This document shows, piece by piece, positions 24,701-32,339 of a stretch of 64,000 bases of DNA. A program made the position numbers and the translations under genes. The DNA is taken from NCBI GenBank assembly GCA_002633005.1, contig NMRA01000111.1, forward strand, positions 152,866 to 216,865. Direction: 5' to 3'. How positions within the stretch are numbered: the first letter of the stretch is position 1; each line of letters opens with the position of its first letter. This stretch comes from Phoronis australis. Lineage: Eukaryota; Phoronida; Phoronidae. The notes beneath the pieces are model-generated. The model saw only the letters and a list, made by a program, of their open reading frames with translations, made no database searches and was not told where the DNA came from.

Positions 24701-25918
24701 AAAAATTCAAGATTTCGAGTTCAGACTTGAGCTTTTAGCTGTAATGTTGGGGTCATCAAGTGCAAACCAGATTAGAAAGTTATCATTGTAAATCATTATG
24801 AGCATAGAATAATAGACACTTATCTTGAGTTTGCTCAACAGTAGAATAGAAATTGCAAAAATAATTTCAAATTGATTTCGAGTATTCATGCTTTTCTGGG
24901 GTCAAAAGTGTGTTCGTACTGTTGTGGTATTTCCACTATTGTGTTGACCATGTGATCCCATTTTGTTCTGTAGAATGAACACAAGAAGAACGACAACGAC
25001 GAAGCTATGTTAAGTGATCTTGATGAGTCGCCACCTGGTGAGCAAATTGACAAGCAACTGGAGCTGCCAGTGACTGTTAATGATGAAGAGGGCACGGTGT
25101 CAGTTATTGGTCGTCTTCCTGACGATGTCTGGGACAAGGGCGATGATGGCAAGATTGTTCTGAAGAGTGGTTGTGCAATAACTGTCCCGTTTATGTCAGA
25201 TCCAGGCACGGACAGCGATGTATTCGATTATTTATCGCATGATTTCATAGAAGAAAATGTGTCACATAATGACGGGGAAGTGTTGCTGTCTTCTGCTAGC
25301 AACACAGAAGTTATCAATGAGGTTTGTGATGTCGTGCGGAGCTCAGGAGATGAATGCCTCACAGGCAGTGAAAGACGGAGTGTTTCGATTCCCGATTTAT
25401 CTGTTCATGTGACATCTTCCATTGCACAGAGAAAACGACATAACATTCGAAAACAAAAAAGCACGTCACCGACCGTTCCCCTGACCAGTCGTAAAAGCAA
25501 AAAGTTATCTGTTTTTGACTTTAATTCTGACAGCGATGCTTCCAGTCTGCGGTCTGTACGAAAGTACACAAAAGTTGTCGGAAAGGACTCGACTGTAGTC
25601 AAACAAGTAACGGTAGGTACTGAACCTGACACTGAAGAGGTTCAAAAGACAATAACAAAAGTTAATGAAGGAAAGGGTCCTGGACAGGTCACTTGTACTA
25701 GGTATTCTTTGAGACGCTTTTCAGAAAGTTCACACCAGTCTGATAATGGTGACGTTTCACCCATGAAACGAAAATCTGGTTGGGGAGATCAGCATTCACT
25801 ATCCCAAACCCCCCGTGGCGACAGCATGTCAAGCCCTTCAGGAGAGCTAAAAAAAATGGAAGCATTGACACCGAGAAAACGCTCTTATAATCTCAGGGTG
25901 AGATTGAAAAGAGTGTGA
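3716..25918 (+). CDS. Unknown multi-exon gene, 3' part (at least 11 exons)
   Basis: I do not recognise this protein. Exons read with AG/GT borders and agreeing phases: 3716-3833, 8062-8219, 10067-10140, 12674-12783, 14110-14160 (less sure), 16112-16194, 17242-17391, 19727-19847, 20199-20363, 21296-21439 and a terminal exon 24974-25918. Every junction is phase-compatible except 14160 to 16112, so at least one exon there is missed (15599-15667 is a weak candidate). The 5' end is outside the window or unfound. The middle part (for example LVAALLSSYLDVSLMVYR and LALAVTYLLRSCPTHVLDV) looks alpha-helical. The last ~314 residues are acidic then basic, Ser/Thr-rich and probably disordered, with RYSLRRFSES and a C-terminal TPRKRSYNLRVRLKRV. 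That style is common in nuclear chromatin or replication proteins; this is only a guess. Confidence 0.75.
3913..6083. mobile_element. Inner element nested in the outer one (TCACCTATTTCACGAA ends)
   Basis: Left end 'tcacctatttcacgaacgc' and right end 'gcgctttcgtgaaataggtga' (6062-6082) are inverted. The similarity continues inward to 'atcgaaaacgaggc' on the left against 'gcctcattttcgat' on the right. A small open frame starting at 3980 (MASSFKVVWSKDL..., 37 codons) lies just inside the left end; it could be the first piece of a transposon protein, but I cannot assign it. Confidence 0.65.
4346..5457. mobile_element. Third-level element with CCTAATAAGCGCCCA inverted ends
   Basis: 'attcaccctaataagcgccca' at 4346-4366 and 'tgggcgcttattaggacgaat' at 5437-5457 are near-perfect inverted repeats. 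The pair lies wholly within the inner element, giving a three-deep nest. A second 'tgggcgcttatt' at 5385 suggests a rearranged right end. No coding potential is recognised. Confidence 0.6.
7788..8061. other. Intron remainder between nested elements and exon 8062
   Basis: A minus-strand open frame across 7788-7906 (starting MFKRVQEAVLNAENQRLQ) runs antisense to the host intron and then into the transposon end. Its composition is protein-like, but I recognise nothing in it and do not call it a gene. Confidence 0.3.
8631..9707 (+). mobile_element. Modular ~150-bp-period element (family M), copy 1
   Basis: The left end 'atgcgcccaca' (8636) and the right region 'tgtgggcgcat' (9673-9683) are inverted. 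A shared tail 'ttcaacgctctgcgttgctcttg' follows on the right. Four modules start near 8726, 8870, 9027 and 9174, each opening with a 'tatctccaaacc'-like phrase, then 'tgaaatttggcat', and closing with 'ctagtggcaatttt'. The left 30 bases also contain the palindrome 'ccacatatttatatgtgg'. The module pattern suggests a non-coding, non-autonomous element; short open frames in it are not kept between copies. Confidence 0.8.
10733..12415 (+). mobile_element. Kolobok-like DNA transposon remnant (TTAA target site, THAP)
   Basis: The ends AGGAGAATGCCATCCAA and its inverse (ending 12415) are flanked on both sides by TTAA (10729-10732 and 12416-12419). A TTAA target duplication plus a THAP-type zinc finger inside is the known signature of the Kolobok superfamily. 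Beyond the THAP segment the interior has no intact transposase. Confidence 0.75.
10860..11140 (+). pseudogene. Broken THAP domain of the transposon
   Basis: The frame opening at 10860 gives CIVSACPNYEAAKKAGISFF followed by RLPRE, which fits the first Cys pair and the hydrophobic-Phe-x-x-Pro motif of a C2CH THAP finger. The expected Cys-x2-His half, RVCGRHFVDCNFSDEFRL, is present from about 11075 in the next frame. A frameshift near 11065-11080 therefore splits the domain. THAP fingers bind DNA and are often the N-terminal module of P-element/Kolobok transposases. The reading frame stops soon after, so this is a decayed copy. Confidence 0.7.
13100..13330. repeat. Repeat with 14-bp hairpin and hammerhead-like core, possibly Penelope-related
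   Basis: 'acattgctgtgtag' (13107-13120) is perfectly inverted at 13151-13164. Downstream, 'cctgaagatggctgg' followed by 'ctgaaacatcatg' (13270-13309) resembles the CUGANGA...GAAAC core known from ribozyme-bearing Penelope-like elements, but stem II does not pair well. Identity is uncertain. Confidence 0.35.
14232..15068. mobile_element. MITE family H, copy 1 (TAA target duplication)
   Basis: The ends 'gggctgttccag' and 'ctggaacagccc' are inverted and continue into 'caaaatctgtatgggaggggg' and 'cccccctcccacacggatttt'. TAA flanks both sides (14229-14231 and 15069-15071). A TWA target duplication points to the PIF/Harbinger superfamily. A near-identical copy lies at 21643-22626. An open frame at 14765-15232 falls mostly inside the element and is not a host exon. 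Confidence 0.85.
18147..19651 (+). mobile_element. Modular element family M, copy 2 (expanded)
   Basis: Same termini as copy 1. Module starts lie near 18241, 18384, 18538, 18686, 18830, 18989 and 19135. By sequence type they read A-B-C-D-B-C-D, whereas copy 1 reads A-B-C-D, so a three-module block of about 450 bp has been duplicated. The last ~500 bases match copy 1 almost base for base, so the copies are young or recently converted. Confidence 0.8.
21643..22626. mobile_element. MITE family H, copy 2 (TTA target duplication, double right end)
   Basis: Flanked by TTA at 21640-21642 and 22627-22629. It aligns with copy 1 up to a first right end at about 22425-22462 ('ctggaacagccc' followed by TCA). 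It then carries about 165 extra bases and a second right end with the same inverted repeat, which is the one matched by the TTA duplication. The extra part may be the remains of a second element or an end duplication. Confidence 0.8.
22660..22785. repeat. Minisatellite of ~28-bp 'tatgacctc' units, left block
   Basis: About five units of the form 'tatgacctctctaaatctggatg' in tandem. A closely related array occurs at 24372-24525, 1.6 kb away. Confidence 0.85.
23340..23590. repeat. Three tandem ~85-bp units
   Basis: Each unit reads 'gggcatttcattgatgttcac', 'ctaaaaaattgggcaggga', 'ttccatcctatcc', 'gggttacgac', 'ggaggt' with small changes. No coding frame is kept across the units. Confidence 0.8.
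23771..24158. repeat. Foldback, ~28-bp arms
   Basis: 'ccagtctctcaagaactttttacacttg' style sequence at 23773-23802 is inverted at 24128-24156 with a few mismatches; about 330 bases lie between. Probably a small non-autonomous element. Confidence 0.55.
24372..24525. repeat. Minisatellite of ~22-33-bp 'tatgacctc' units, right block
   Basis: About six units of 'ctctaaatatggaggtatgac', some with an extra 'ctcagt'. Related to the block at 22660-22785. The DNA between the two blocks may be an insertion that split one array. Confidence 0.85.
24974..25918 (+). CDS. Terminal coding exon of the unknown gene
   Basis: The acceptor 'gttctgtag' precedes an open frame of 314 codons ending in TGA at 25916-25918. 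The frame continues in phase 0 from the exon ending at 21439. The content is low-complexity: acidic patches near the start (DNDEAMLSDLDESPPGEQ), many Ser/Thr, and clusters of Lys/Arg such as RKRHNIRKQK and TSRKSKKLS, which would suit nuclear localisation signals. Several S/T-P sites could be proline-directed phosphorylation targets. No folded domain is recognised. Its size and uninterrupted frame make it the best-supported part of this gene. Confidence 0.85.
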   Translation, partial: NEHKKNDNDEAMLSDLDESPPGEQIDKQLELPVTVNDEEGTVSVIGRLPDDVWDKGDDGKIVLKSGCAITVPFMSDPGTDSDVFDYLSHDFIEENVSHNDGEVLLSSASNTEVINEVCDVVRSSGDECLTGSERRSVSIPDLSVHVTSSIAQRKRHNIRKQKSTSPTVPLTSRKSKKLSVFDFNSDSDASSLRSVRKYTKVVGKDSTVVKQVTVGTEPDTEEVQKTITKVNEGKGPGQVTCTRYSLRRFSESSHQSDNGDVSPMKRKSGWGDQHSLSQTPRGDSMSSPSGELKKMEALTPRKRSYNLRVRLKRV

Positions 25919-27877
25919 GTAAACATGTTGATGCTTCATTCAATGTTTCTGCAAGATGGAAGATTTTCTTTACTAGTTACAGAATATTTGCTCTTAGCTG
26001 CGATTTGGAACTGTCAGTCTAGCTGTTTTAAAATCTTTGTATGCCTGTTACCTATTTTATTACTTGTACTTGTATCTTTCAAGTATAGTTCCTTAGTTAT
26101 CACTAGTTGAGAACACAGAACAAGTTTTATCAGTCATAAGTTACAGCCGTCTAAGACTTAATGTTGTTTGCTGTTAATTTTCCTAAGGCCCTGAAGGTGG
26201 CAGTTAGTGGCAGTTAGCTGCAGCAGTCGTTTTATTGGTGCACTACTGAAAATCAAACTAAAAATCAGATGAATATGCAAATTTTGAACCAGCATTTATA
26301 AGTATGGATCAGGACTATAAATGTTCGCTATAAACTAAAAATTGTGCATTAAAATCTGTTTAGTTTAAAAAAGAATTGTGAGGTTGTTTTGAAAAAAAAA
26401 TACCAGGCTTCTTTGAATTCAGATTTTATTCTATGGCGTTTGTAATGATATGTCTTCTCTAAATTTTCAAAAATGGAATTATGTAAAGAAATGGCTTAGT
26501 TACAAATTTCGGGGGTATCTCATGGCCGCATCACTAAATTCCAGGTTCTGGATCCAATAAAACCTAGTACTGCCGGTACCAGCAAACACCAAAACCTTGT
26601 ACAGGTAGAGTACTATGAAATTGCATACCCCTGTCCCTAAACCTGAAAATTCTTCGTACTCATGAATCAAACTCTGAACAAGGGCAGCGCAGCACTGAAA
26701 AACTGTGGGGCTGAAGCCCCCTCAGCCCCCCTGTGGTGCATCGCTTATAGACCATGTGCGGCGTAGCCCCCTATGGTGCACCGCCCATGCTGAACCATGG
26801 GTTCAGAAGAGCAGTCTCGCTGGGAGCTTGGTCACCAGTTTCGGGGGCGTGTATAGGAGTTCAGGGTTGTAGAGTGTGGAAATTCTCCCGCGAGTTTTGT
26901 GTTTGCTTGTCGGGGCTACGGTTTAGAGATCGCGATTGAATTTTTGAGGTTCGGCCATGAAATTGTTTCCACCCCCTAAGTCTGTTGAGAAAAGAAATGA
27001 TTGTGTTACTCCCCCGACTATGTTACCTCAGTGTCGCCCTGCTAAGTGGAGCAGCACCTTACTTATATGTTACCTACCTTATTTCAAGGTGCTCCAAAAC
27101 TCGGTGCAAGTGTTGGTTTGTTGAAAATGGATTTACAATAAATAAACAGTTAACTAATTGCGTGTTTCTTGTAATTAAGTGGTCGTAGGAACAATATGAG
27201 CGTGAAAATGTTTTTCTGAGGTCAGCCTCGGGCGCAGAATTGAATCCGTAACGCGCCCCGCTGTCATAGTGGTAGTGAAACGCTCTATTAGCAGAGCTAA
27301 ATACCACCTGGGCAGAAGGCAAGAAACTGACGAATATGTTTCAATTAGTAATTTCCAGTTTCCTCTTTTTCATCTCCTTTCGAATAATTGTTTTTTGAGT
27401 TTGTTCATGCAAAAATATTTCTTGGAGTTAAATTTACAACATATATGACATAAGCCTGTTAATTTGTCACCTGGAAATTTCCCCTTTTTGTCGTTGGTCA
27501 TTCCAAGCACTGGGGAACGTAAAAATGCACTATTCAGCATGTTAGTGCTTGCGTCTACTTACAAGTGGGGTGCTCAATGGTTATTTGGATGCCACTTATG
27601 GAGAATCGAGCAAAACTGTTAATTGAACCTGTGTTTCGACCTTTCACTCTCATAAAATCAGTGTCGGTCACACTCCTAAAACGATAGTCTCCTGCACAGA
27701 CCCTCTAGATTGGTTGGGGGCCCTTCACAAGCTATTCGTAACGTCAGCGCGTGAGGCCCGAGAACCAGGTTATTAAAGCGATGGAAGATTTACTTCCGCG
27801 GCACTAAAGGTTAAACATCAAAACCATCACAGATTCAAGAAAATGCTTCAGTGTTTATTCAGTGGGGTTGTTCAATC
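25919..27877. other. 3' flank of the unknown gene and intergenic DNA
   Basis: The likely 3' untranslated region starts at 25919; an AATAAA occurs at about 26556. At 26690-26790 lies a GC-rich stretch with repeated 'gccccct' and 'tggtgca' phrases. No open frame here has recognisable motifs. Confidence 0.45.
27225..27312 (-). repeat. Possible tRNA-derived SINE fragment
   Basis: On the minus strand, 'tagctctgctaatagagcg' resembles a tRNA D-arm/A box and 'ggattcaattc' a B box about 45 bases later. The acceptor stem is not preserved, so it is not a working tRNA. Identity is tentative. Confidence 0.3.
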
Positions 27878-28146
27878 TTGAAGGCGAAGGCAACCTTTTT
27901 CCATGTCATTTTGAGTTAAAATAAGGTTGGTTGGTTATCCTAGACATATTTTCCACTTAATTACAGCTTTTCGTAATTTTATTAATTACTCGTCCGCTAC
28001 TCCGGAAGTGACGTTTTAGGAGGCAAGCATTTTGCGCCAATTTCTTTTCATATAGTCTGACTGTGAGAGCTGCCGAGTCACTCATTGTTCTGCCTCGGTT
28101 GTGTTAAGTTCCGTCGTCGTTTACTTTTGTTTACAAGTCAGTCAGC

Positions 28147-28975
28147 ATGCCACGCTGTTGCTGCGTGCCGGGATGTACTCATTATTGTATCACACGCGCT
28201 TTGGGTACCTTGCGTCGCTTTCCGAAGGATGACACACTTCGCCGTACTTGGCTAGCTCGTTCATGTGAAGAACGCAGCGCCCCCCCCCCCCCCCGCCCAC
28301 GCAACGTTCAAAGCAGTGAAGGGTTACCGAGTGTGTGGCAAGCATTTTCTGCAGTCAGATTATGACAGAGATATGTACGCTGAATTGATGAAGGCCCTGC
28401 GAAACAACGCCTGAAGAAGGGTACCATACCGTCACTGTTGCTTCCCCGCAGTTCCCCGTCGCCAACCCCGAGAAGTGCGTTTCTGAAGCGAGAAGCCTCG
28501 CGAGCTGTGGCCAGTACAGTGACTGGAGCCAGGGGAGGCACCTCATCTACTGTCACCCGTGCCTCCGAACGTAACCCAGAGCGTGCAATTCCTGGAACCA
28601 GTAGTGATTCGCCCTGTGCTGTTTTCTCCAGCCCAGAGCCTCTAAGCAGCCCTGCAGCGATATTGAGTAGTGGGAGTGATTACAGGCCCAGTTCGACACC
28701 CAGTGAAGAGGACAGTTCGTCGTCCAGTGAACAGATCGGTGAGCCAAACTTTGATAAGTTTATTGTGGACTTGTCTAAAGTGTTGGAGCTATTTAGAAGG
28801 TGCCAGGTGTGTGGCGAGGGAGTCACACGACACGATGTAAGCAGTTTGGGTGCTCAGGTCACCATCCAGTGGGAGTGTGTCGCGGGACACTCTGGCAAGT
28901 GGGACAGTTGTTCCTCTGTCCGTGGTATGCCGGAGGTCCACTTAACCATGTCCAGTAGTGGCTTGGCCTCGTCGA
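28147..28975 (+). pseudogene. THAP transposase, N-terminal part, frameshifted and truncated
   Basis: The start at 28147 gives MPRCCCVPGCTHY and a RRFPKDD-x4-TW-like motif, the first half of a C2CH THAP finger. After a run of 15 C at 28280-28295 the matching Cys-x2-His half (RVCGKHFLQSDYDRDM) is in another frame, and the closing motif (KKGTIPSLLLP, like the family's AVPTIF) is in a third. From 28438 the frame stays open through a Ser/Pro-rich linker to FRRCQVCGEGVTRH and WECVAGHSGKWDSC, a second Cys/His module typical of THAP-plus-transposase proteins in invertebrates. The catalytic part is missing. The C-run shift could be a real mutation or a homopolymer sequencing error. Confidence 0.75.
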
Positions 28976-29249
28976 ACTCTGAACAGCACAAGCATTCCAT
29001 TGAGGTAGGCATAACAACGCACACAGTGCATTTGCACCAAGATGTGTCACCACGTCTGTCCTCAGTAGCCGCCTCGTTTCTCTCAACAGCTGCCTGTGCC
29101 TGTGCGTACTCTGCCGCGTTATACTCGGGCTCAAACATGTACCCACCCACTGAATGTCCGTGAAAAAATTCCTCGTCACCACTGCTGTGAACAAGGTCTC
29201 CGTCACTCACACTAATGTCACTGTGATACGGGTCACCGACTCCACCCAT
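28854..29249 (-). pseudogene. P2X7-C-terminus-like zinc domain protein, N-terminal part, truncated
   Basis: An ATG at 29249 opens a frame with an acidic, Tyr-rich N-terminal region, then WCKCTVCVVMPTSMECLCC and SEFDEA. The WCxC-x2-C...MPT-x2-ECLCC-x-E pattern is the signature of the cysteine-rich intracellular ('ballast') domain of the P2X7 receptor, which also occurs as a stand-alone domain in many invertebrate and transposon proteins. The match ends about where the opposite-strand THAP gene ends, so the last ~30 codons probably come from antisense of that gene. Seen directly: the motif and frame. Inferred: that it was a second gene of the element. Confidence 0.7.
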
Positions 29250-29587
29250 TTTCAGCTTACAACACACTAAACAATCCCTAAATCCAACGTAGTTGAGTTC
29301 TCTACTAACCTATCTTGCCGCAGAATACTCGCCGATGGAAAGTGGTAGCGACAATTATTGAAAAACAGCACAAAACAAAAGTAGAATAGAACAGATTCGC
29401 ACGGTAAAGTCAACGCAAAACCAAGTGGCGGGAAACGCTTGCCTCCTAAAACGTCACTTCCGGAGTAGCGGACGAGTAATTTCTAAAATTACGAAAAGCT
29501 GTAATTAAGTGGAAAATATGTCTAGGATAACCAACCAACCAACCTTATTTTAGCTCAAAATGACATGGAAAATGGTTGCCTTCGCCT

Positions 29588-30800
29588 TTAATTGCTGCCA
29601 TATTCGACAAAATTCAACTGAGATCGAATGAGCATGGCTATGTTTTTTTGTGAATACCCAAGGCAGGGGAGAAATGCCGGTGCTTCAGAAGATGGGAGGC
29701 AATTTCATTTTTGTCTCGCTTTCGGCCATTCACTGATAAATTCGACTTAGATAGCCGGACAAACTGAATGTTCGAATCAGTGCTAAAACGATGCTGTAGG
29801 CTGCAGTTTCCCCGTGTTTAGCTGACCCAAAAAAACGTAAGTCGAAATTTACCCTCTTCGAATAAAATCGGTGTACAGTTTGTTCGTACGGTATATCGTA
29901 CGTATTTCACCAACTTTTTCGTTAACAAGAGCATCGAATCCATCACGGCGGACTCGAGACGCGCAACACCGTGTACTTTATTGGGTTAATTGTGTGAGAC
30001 AATTTATAAGAGCCAATGGTCCAATACGATTTACTTTTATTGGCAGGCCAAACACTGAGGGAAAATGTAGTTTAAGCGACTGAAAATTAGCTCGCATCAG
30101 TTTGAATCGATCAGCCCCGGCCGCAGGCGCTTGTTTTTGTTTGAATATTTTTCAGGCTTACGCAGAAGGAACTCACGGTCAGGGCCGAGAAACATACCGT
30201 ATGTACGACTATAATCATCGGGATTAGGTCCTTACGGGACTCGGGGAAGCATATTGGGAAAGGCGACTCAGGCTGTTCAGTGCCGGGAATGACACTGAGG
30301 ATGTGGCCCGTTTCACGGAAAGTTCTACCGGTGGCGCTCCGAGAGTAAAAGGTCGCGCTTCCTGGAATTCCCGCCATTTGTTGTCGGCTGAACCGTTCTC
30401 TTTTTATAGACTAAATCAGTTCCTCCGATCCCAGATGTAAGAGTTTCCATCATGACGTGCGACTTGCAGAAAATCCGAGGCACCCGTTTTCTCTAACTTT
30501 TTGTCTCATCACCGACCGGTTCGTCTGCTTGCATGTCAAATGCCATGACCAGCGGTCGCGGCTGAAATTGACTACGCTCGGTGTAAGTACACCTTAGTAT
30601 TCGATTTTTAAGCTCATACGAGTGACCAAGATCTACTGTTCATGACCAAGATCTGAGAATTCGTCGAAATTATTAAAATTAGCACGGCATTAGCGGCCTT
30701 TTCATGACATCCACCGTGACTGAATCGCCATGCCTTCGACGTTGAGCACCGACGTAGATCTTTCAGTGCAAGGGGCCAATGTATCAACCAATGAAACCAA
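29588..30800. other. Intergenic DNA 5' of the kinase gene
   Basis: Higher CpG content than the surroundings, with no convincing exon. It may include the upstream regulatory region of the kinase gene. Confidence 0.4.
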
Positions 30801-30814
30801 CCTAATTACGTAAA

Positions 30815-30944
30815 CGAAACGATGCATTGTGGGAAAATATATCCAAGATGGCAACCGTTCTCGTCTGAGATTTTATCAAATATTGGATCGTAAAACGCCC
30901 TGTTTGAGGAGTATTTCTCCGTTTTGGGACTAAAAGCTGTGGAC
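30815..30944 (+). promoter_or_regulatory. Probable promoter / 5' leader of the CK1 gene
   Basis: 'gcattgtgggaaa' at 30823 and 'caagatggc' (30844-30852, a YY1-like motif) lie about 100 bases before the start codon. There is no clear TATA box. The assignment is by position and motif only. Confidence 0.35.
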
Positions 30945-31928
30945 ATGGCTGAACAAGCGAGTGCTCAGCGCGGATCCTCCCGATCAGAGGTCAATGTTGG
31001 CTGTAATAAGTACCGTTTGGTAAGAAAAATCGGGAGCGGTTCATTTGGTGACATTTACTTGGCGATGAATCTGACAAATGGGGAAGAAGTTGCCGTGAAA
31101 ATGGAACGGACAAAAGCTAAACACCCTCAGTTAACATATGAAAGTAAATTGTATAAAATTCTGCAAGGAGGGGTTGGTATTCCTCACGTTAGATGGTTTG
31201 GTACAGAAAAGGATTATAACATTTTGATCCTGGATTTGCTGGGTCCAAGTTTGGAAGATTTGTTCAATTTCTGTTCTCGAAAATTCACAATGAAAACTGT
31301 ACTTATGCTTGCGGATCAAATGATAAGCCGTGTGGAGTTTGTTCACAATAAAAACTTTATTCATCGGGATATAAAGCCGGACAATTTCCTCATGGGAATT
31401 GGGAGACACTGCAACAAACTTTTCATCATTGATTTTGGCTTGGCAAAGAAGTATCGTGAAACACGATCTAAAACCCATATCCCATACCGTGAGGACAAGA
31501 ACTTGACAGGAACTGCTCGGTATGCCAGCATAAATGCCCATCTTGGAATTGAGCAAAGCCGTCGTGATGACATGGAGTCGCTTGGATACGTGTTAATGTA
31601 CTTCAACCGATGTGGTCTCCCCTGGCAAGGCCTGAAAGCTGTCACGAAGAAACAGAAATATGAGAAAATCAGCGAGAAAAAGATGTCAACTCCAGTCGAA
31701 GTGCTATGTAAAAGCTTTCCAGCAGAGTTTGCTATGTACCTGAACTACTGCCGTAATCTAAGGTTCGTTGAAGCTCCCGACTATATGTACCTACGGCAAT
31801 TGTTCCGCATCCTGTTCCGCACGCTCAAGTACCAGTATGACTACACCTTTGACTGGACGCTACTGAAGCAGCAAGGTGCTGACATGAAAACACTAAATGC
31901 TCAATGTAGCGGTCATGGACACCTCTGA
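30945..31928 (+). CDS. CSNK1A1: Casein kinase I alpha, intronless, intact
   Basis: A 327-residue serine/threonine kinase. I take the ATG at 30945 (gacATGG context) because it gives the usual short CK1-alpha N-terminus. Visible motifs: glycine loop [11 protein letters not shown] (~30-40), ATP lysine in VAVKME (K52), catalytic loop HRDIKPDN (D142), DFG (163-165), and the CK1-specific [20 protein letters not shown]. Similarity to animal CK1 alpha continues to about residue 310; the tail then diverges and is short. CK1 alpha phosphorylates primed substrates such as beta-catenin in Wnt signalling, in cytosol and nucleus. The family's genes normally have introns, and this frame has none, so it is likely an expressed retrocopy with no disabling change. 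The orthology symbol is by similarity only. Confidence 0.95.
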   Translation: MAEQASAQRGSSRSEVNVGCNKYRLVRKIGSGSFGDIYLAMNLTNGEEVAVKMERTKAKHPQLTYESKLYKILQGGVGIPHVRWFGTEKDYNILILDLLGPSLEDLFNFCSRKFTMKTVLMLADQMISRVEFVHNKNFIHRDIKPDNFLMGIGRHCNKLFIIDFGLAKKYRETRSKTHIPYREDKNLTGTARYASINAHLGIEQSRRDDMESLGYVLMYFNRCGLPWQGLKAVTKKQKYEKISEKKMSTPVEVLCKSFPAEFAMYLNYCRNLRFVEAPDYMYLRQLFRILFRTLKYQYDYTFDWTLLKQQGADMKTLNAQCSGHGHL

Positions 31929-32330
31929 TTAAGTCAACCTTAATGATGTGTGCCATGACTGAGACTGTCAAGTCGTATGCTTAGTACCAACAAGATTTCT
32001 ACTGTTGTTTCAATGGGCATAGCTGAAAGACATTTTTTTCTTGCTGTTCTTCTCATACCATATTTGGAAAGGATGTGGCATATGAGCACTGTACAACAGT
32101 GTTGGATTGTAAACGAACATTGTTATTACTCTAATTATCTGTCTCAAATAGCCCCAAATTATTCCCTGTTGCGTGCTTTAAGTAGGTTAAGCTGGTCCCA
32201 TCAGTTAAGTATTTATTTGAATGACTTGATTATTTTGCTGGGCTGCAAATGTTTAACTTCCATGCCCCCTGTGTTAATGTTAACAATGTTTGTATTTAGT
32301 CATTTGTAGAACAAACTTTTATGTTATTAA

Positions 32331-32336
32331 AATAAA
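32331..32336 (+). terminator. Polyadenylation signal AATAAA of the CK1 gene
   Basis: AATAAA about 400 bases after the stop codon, the first good signal downstream. A second AATAAA follows at about 32450. Confidence 0.6.
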
Positions 32337-32339
32337 GAC

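Larger units (their letters stand above)
27882..29587. mobile_element. Kolobok-like transposon with long inverted ends and two convergent gene fragments
   Basis: The terminal inverted repeats are 27882-28028 and 29437-29587, about 150 bases each and nearly identical, starting AGGCGAAGGCAACC. The right flank is TTAA and the left TTGA, consistent with a TTAA target site with one change. The inside holds a plus-strand THAP transposase beginning (28147 on) and a minus-strand P2X7-C-terminus-like gene beginning (29249 back). They meet near 28950, as if the middle of a larger two-gene element had been deleted. Confidence 0.85.

Noticed and set aside
31131-31556. 141-codon minus-strand frame over the kinase gene
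   Set aside because: Antisense shadow of the CK1 coding sequence.
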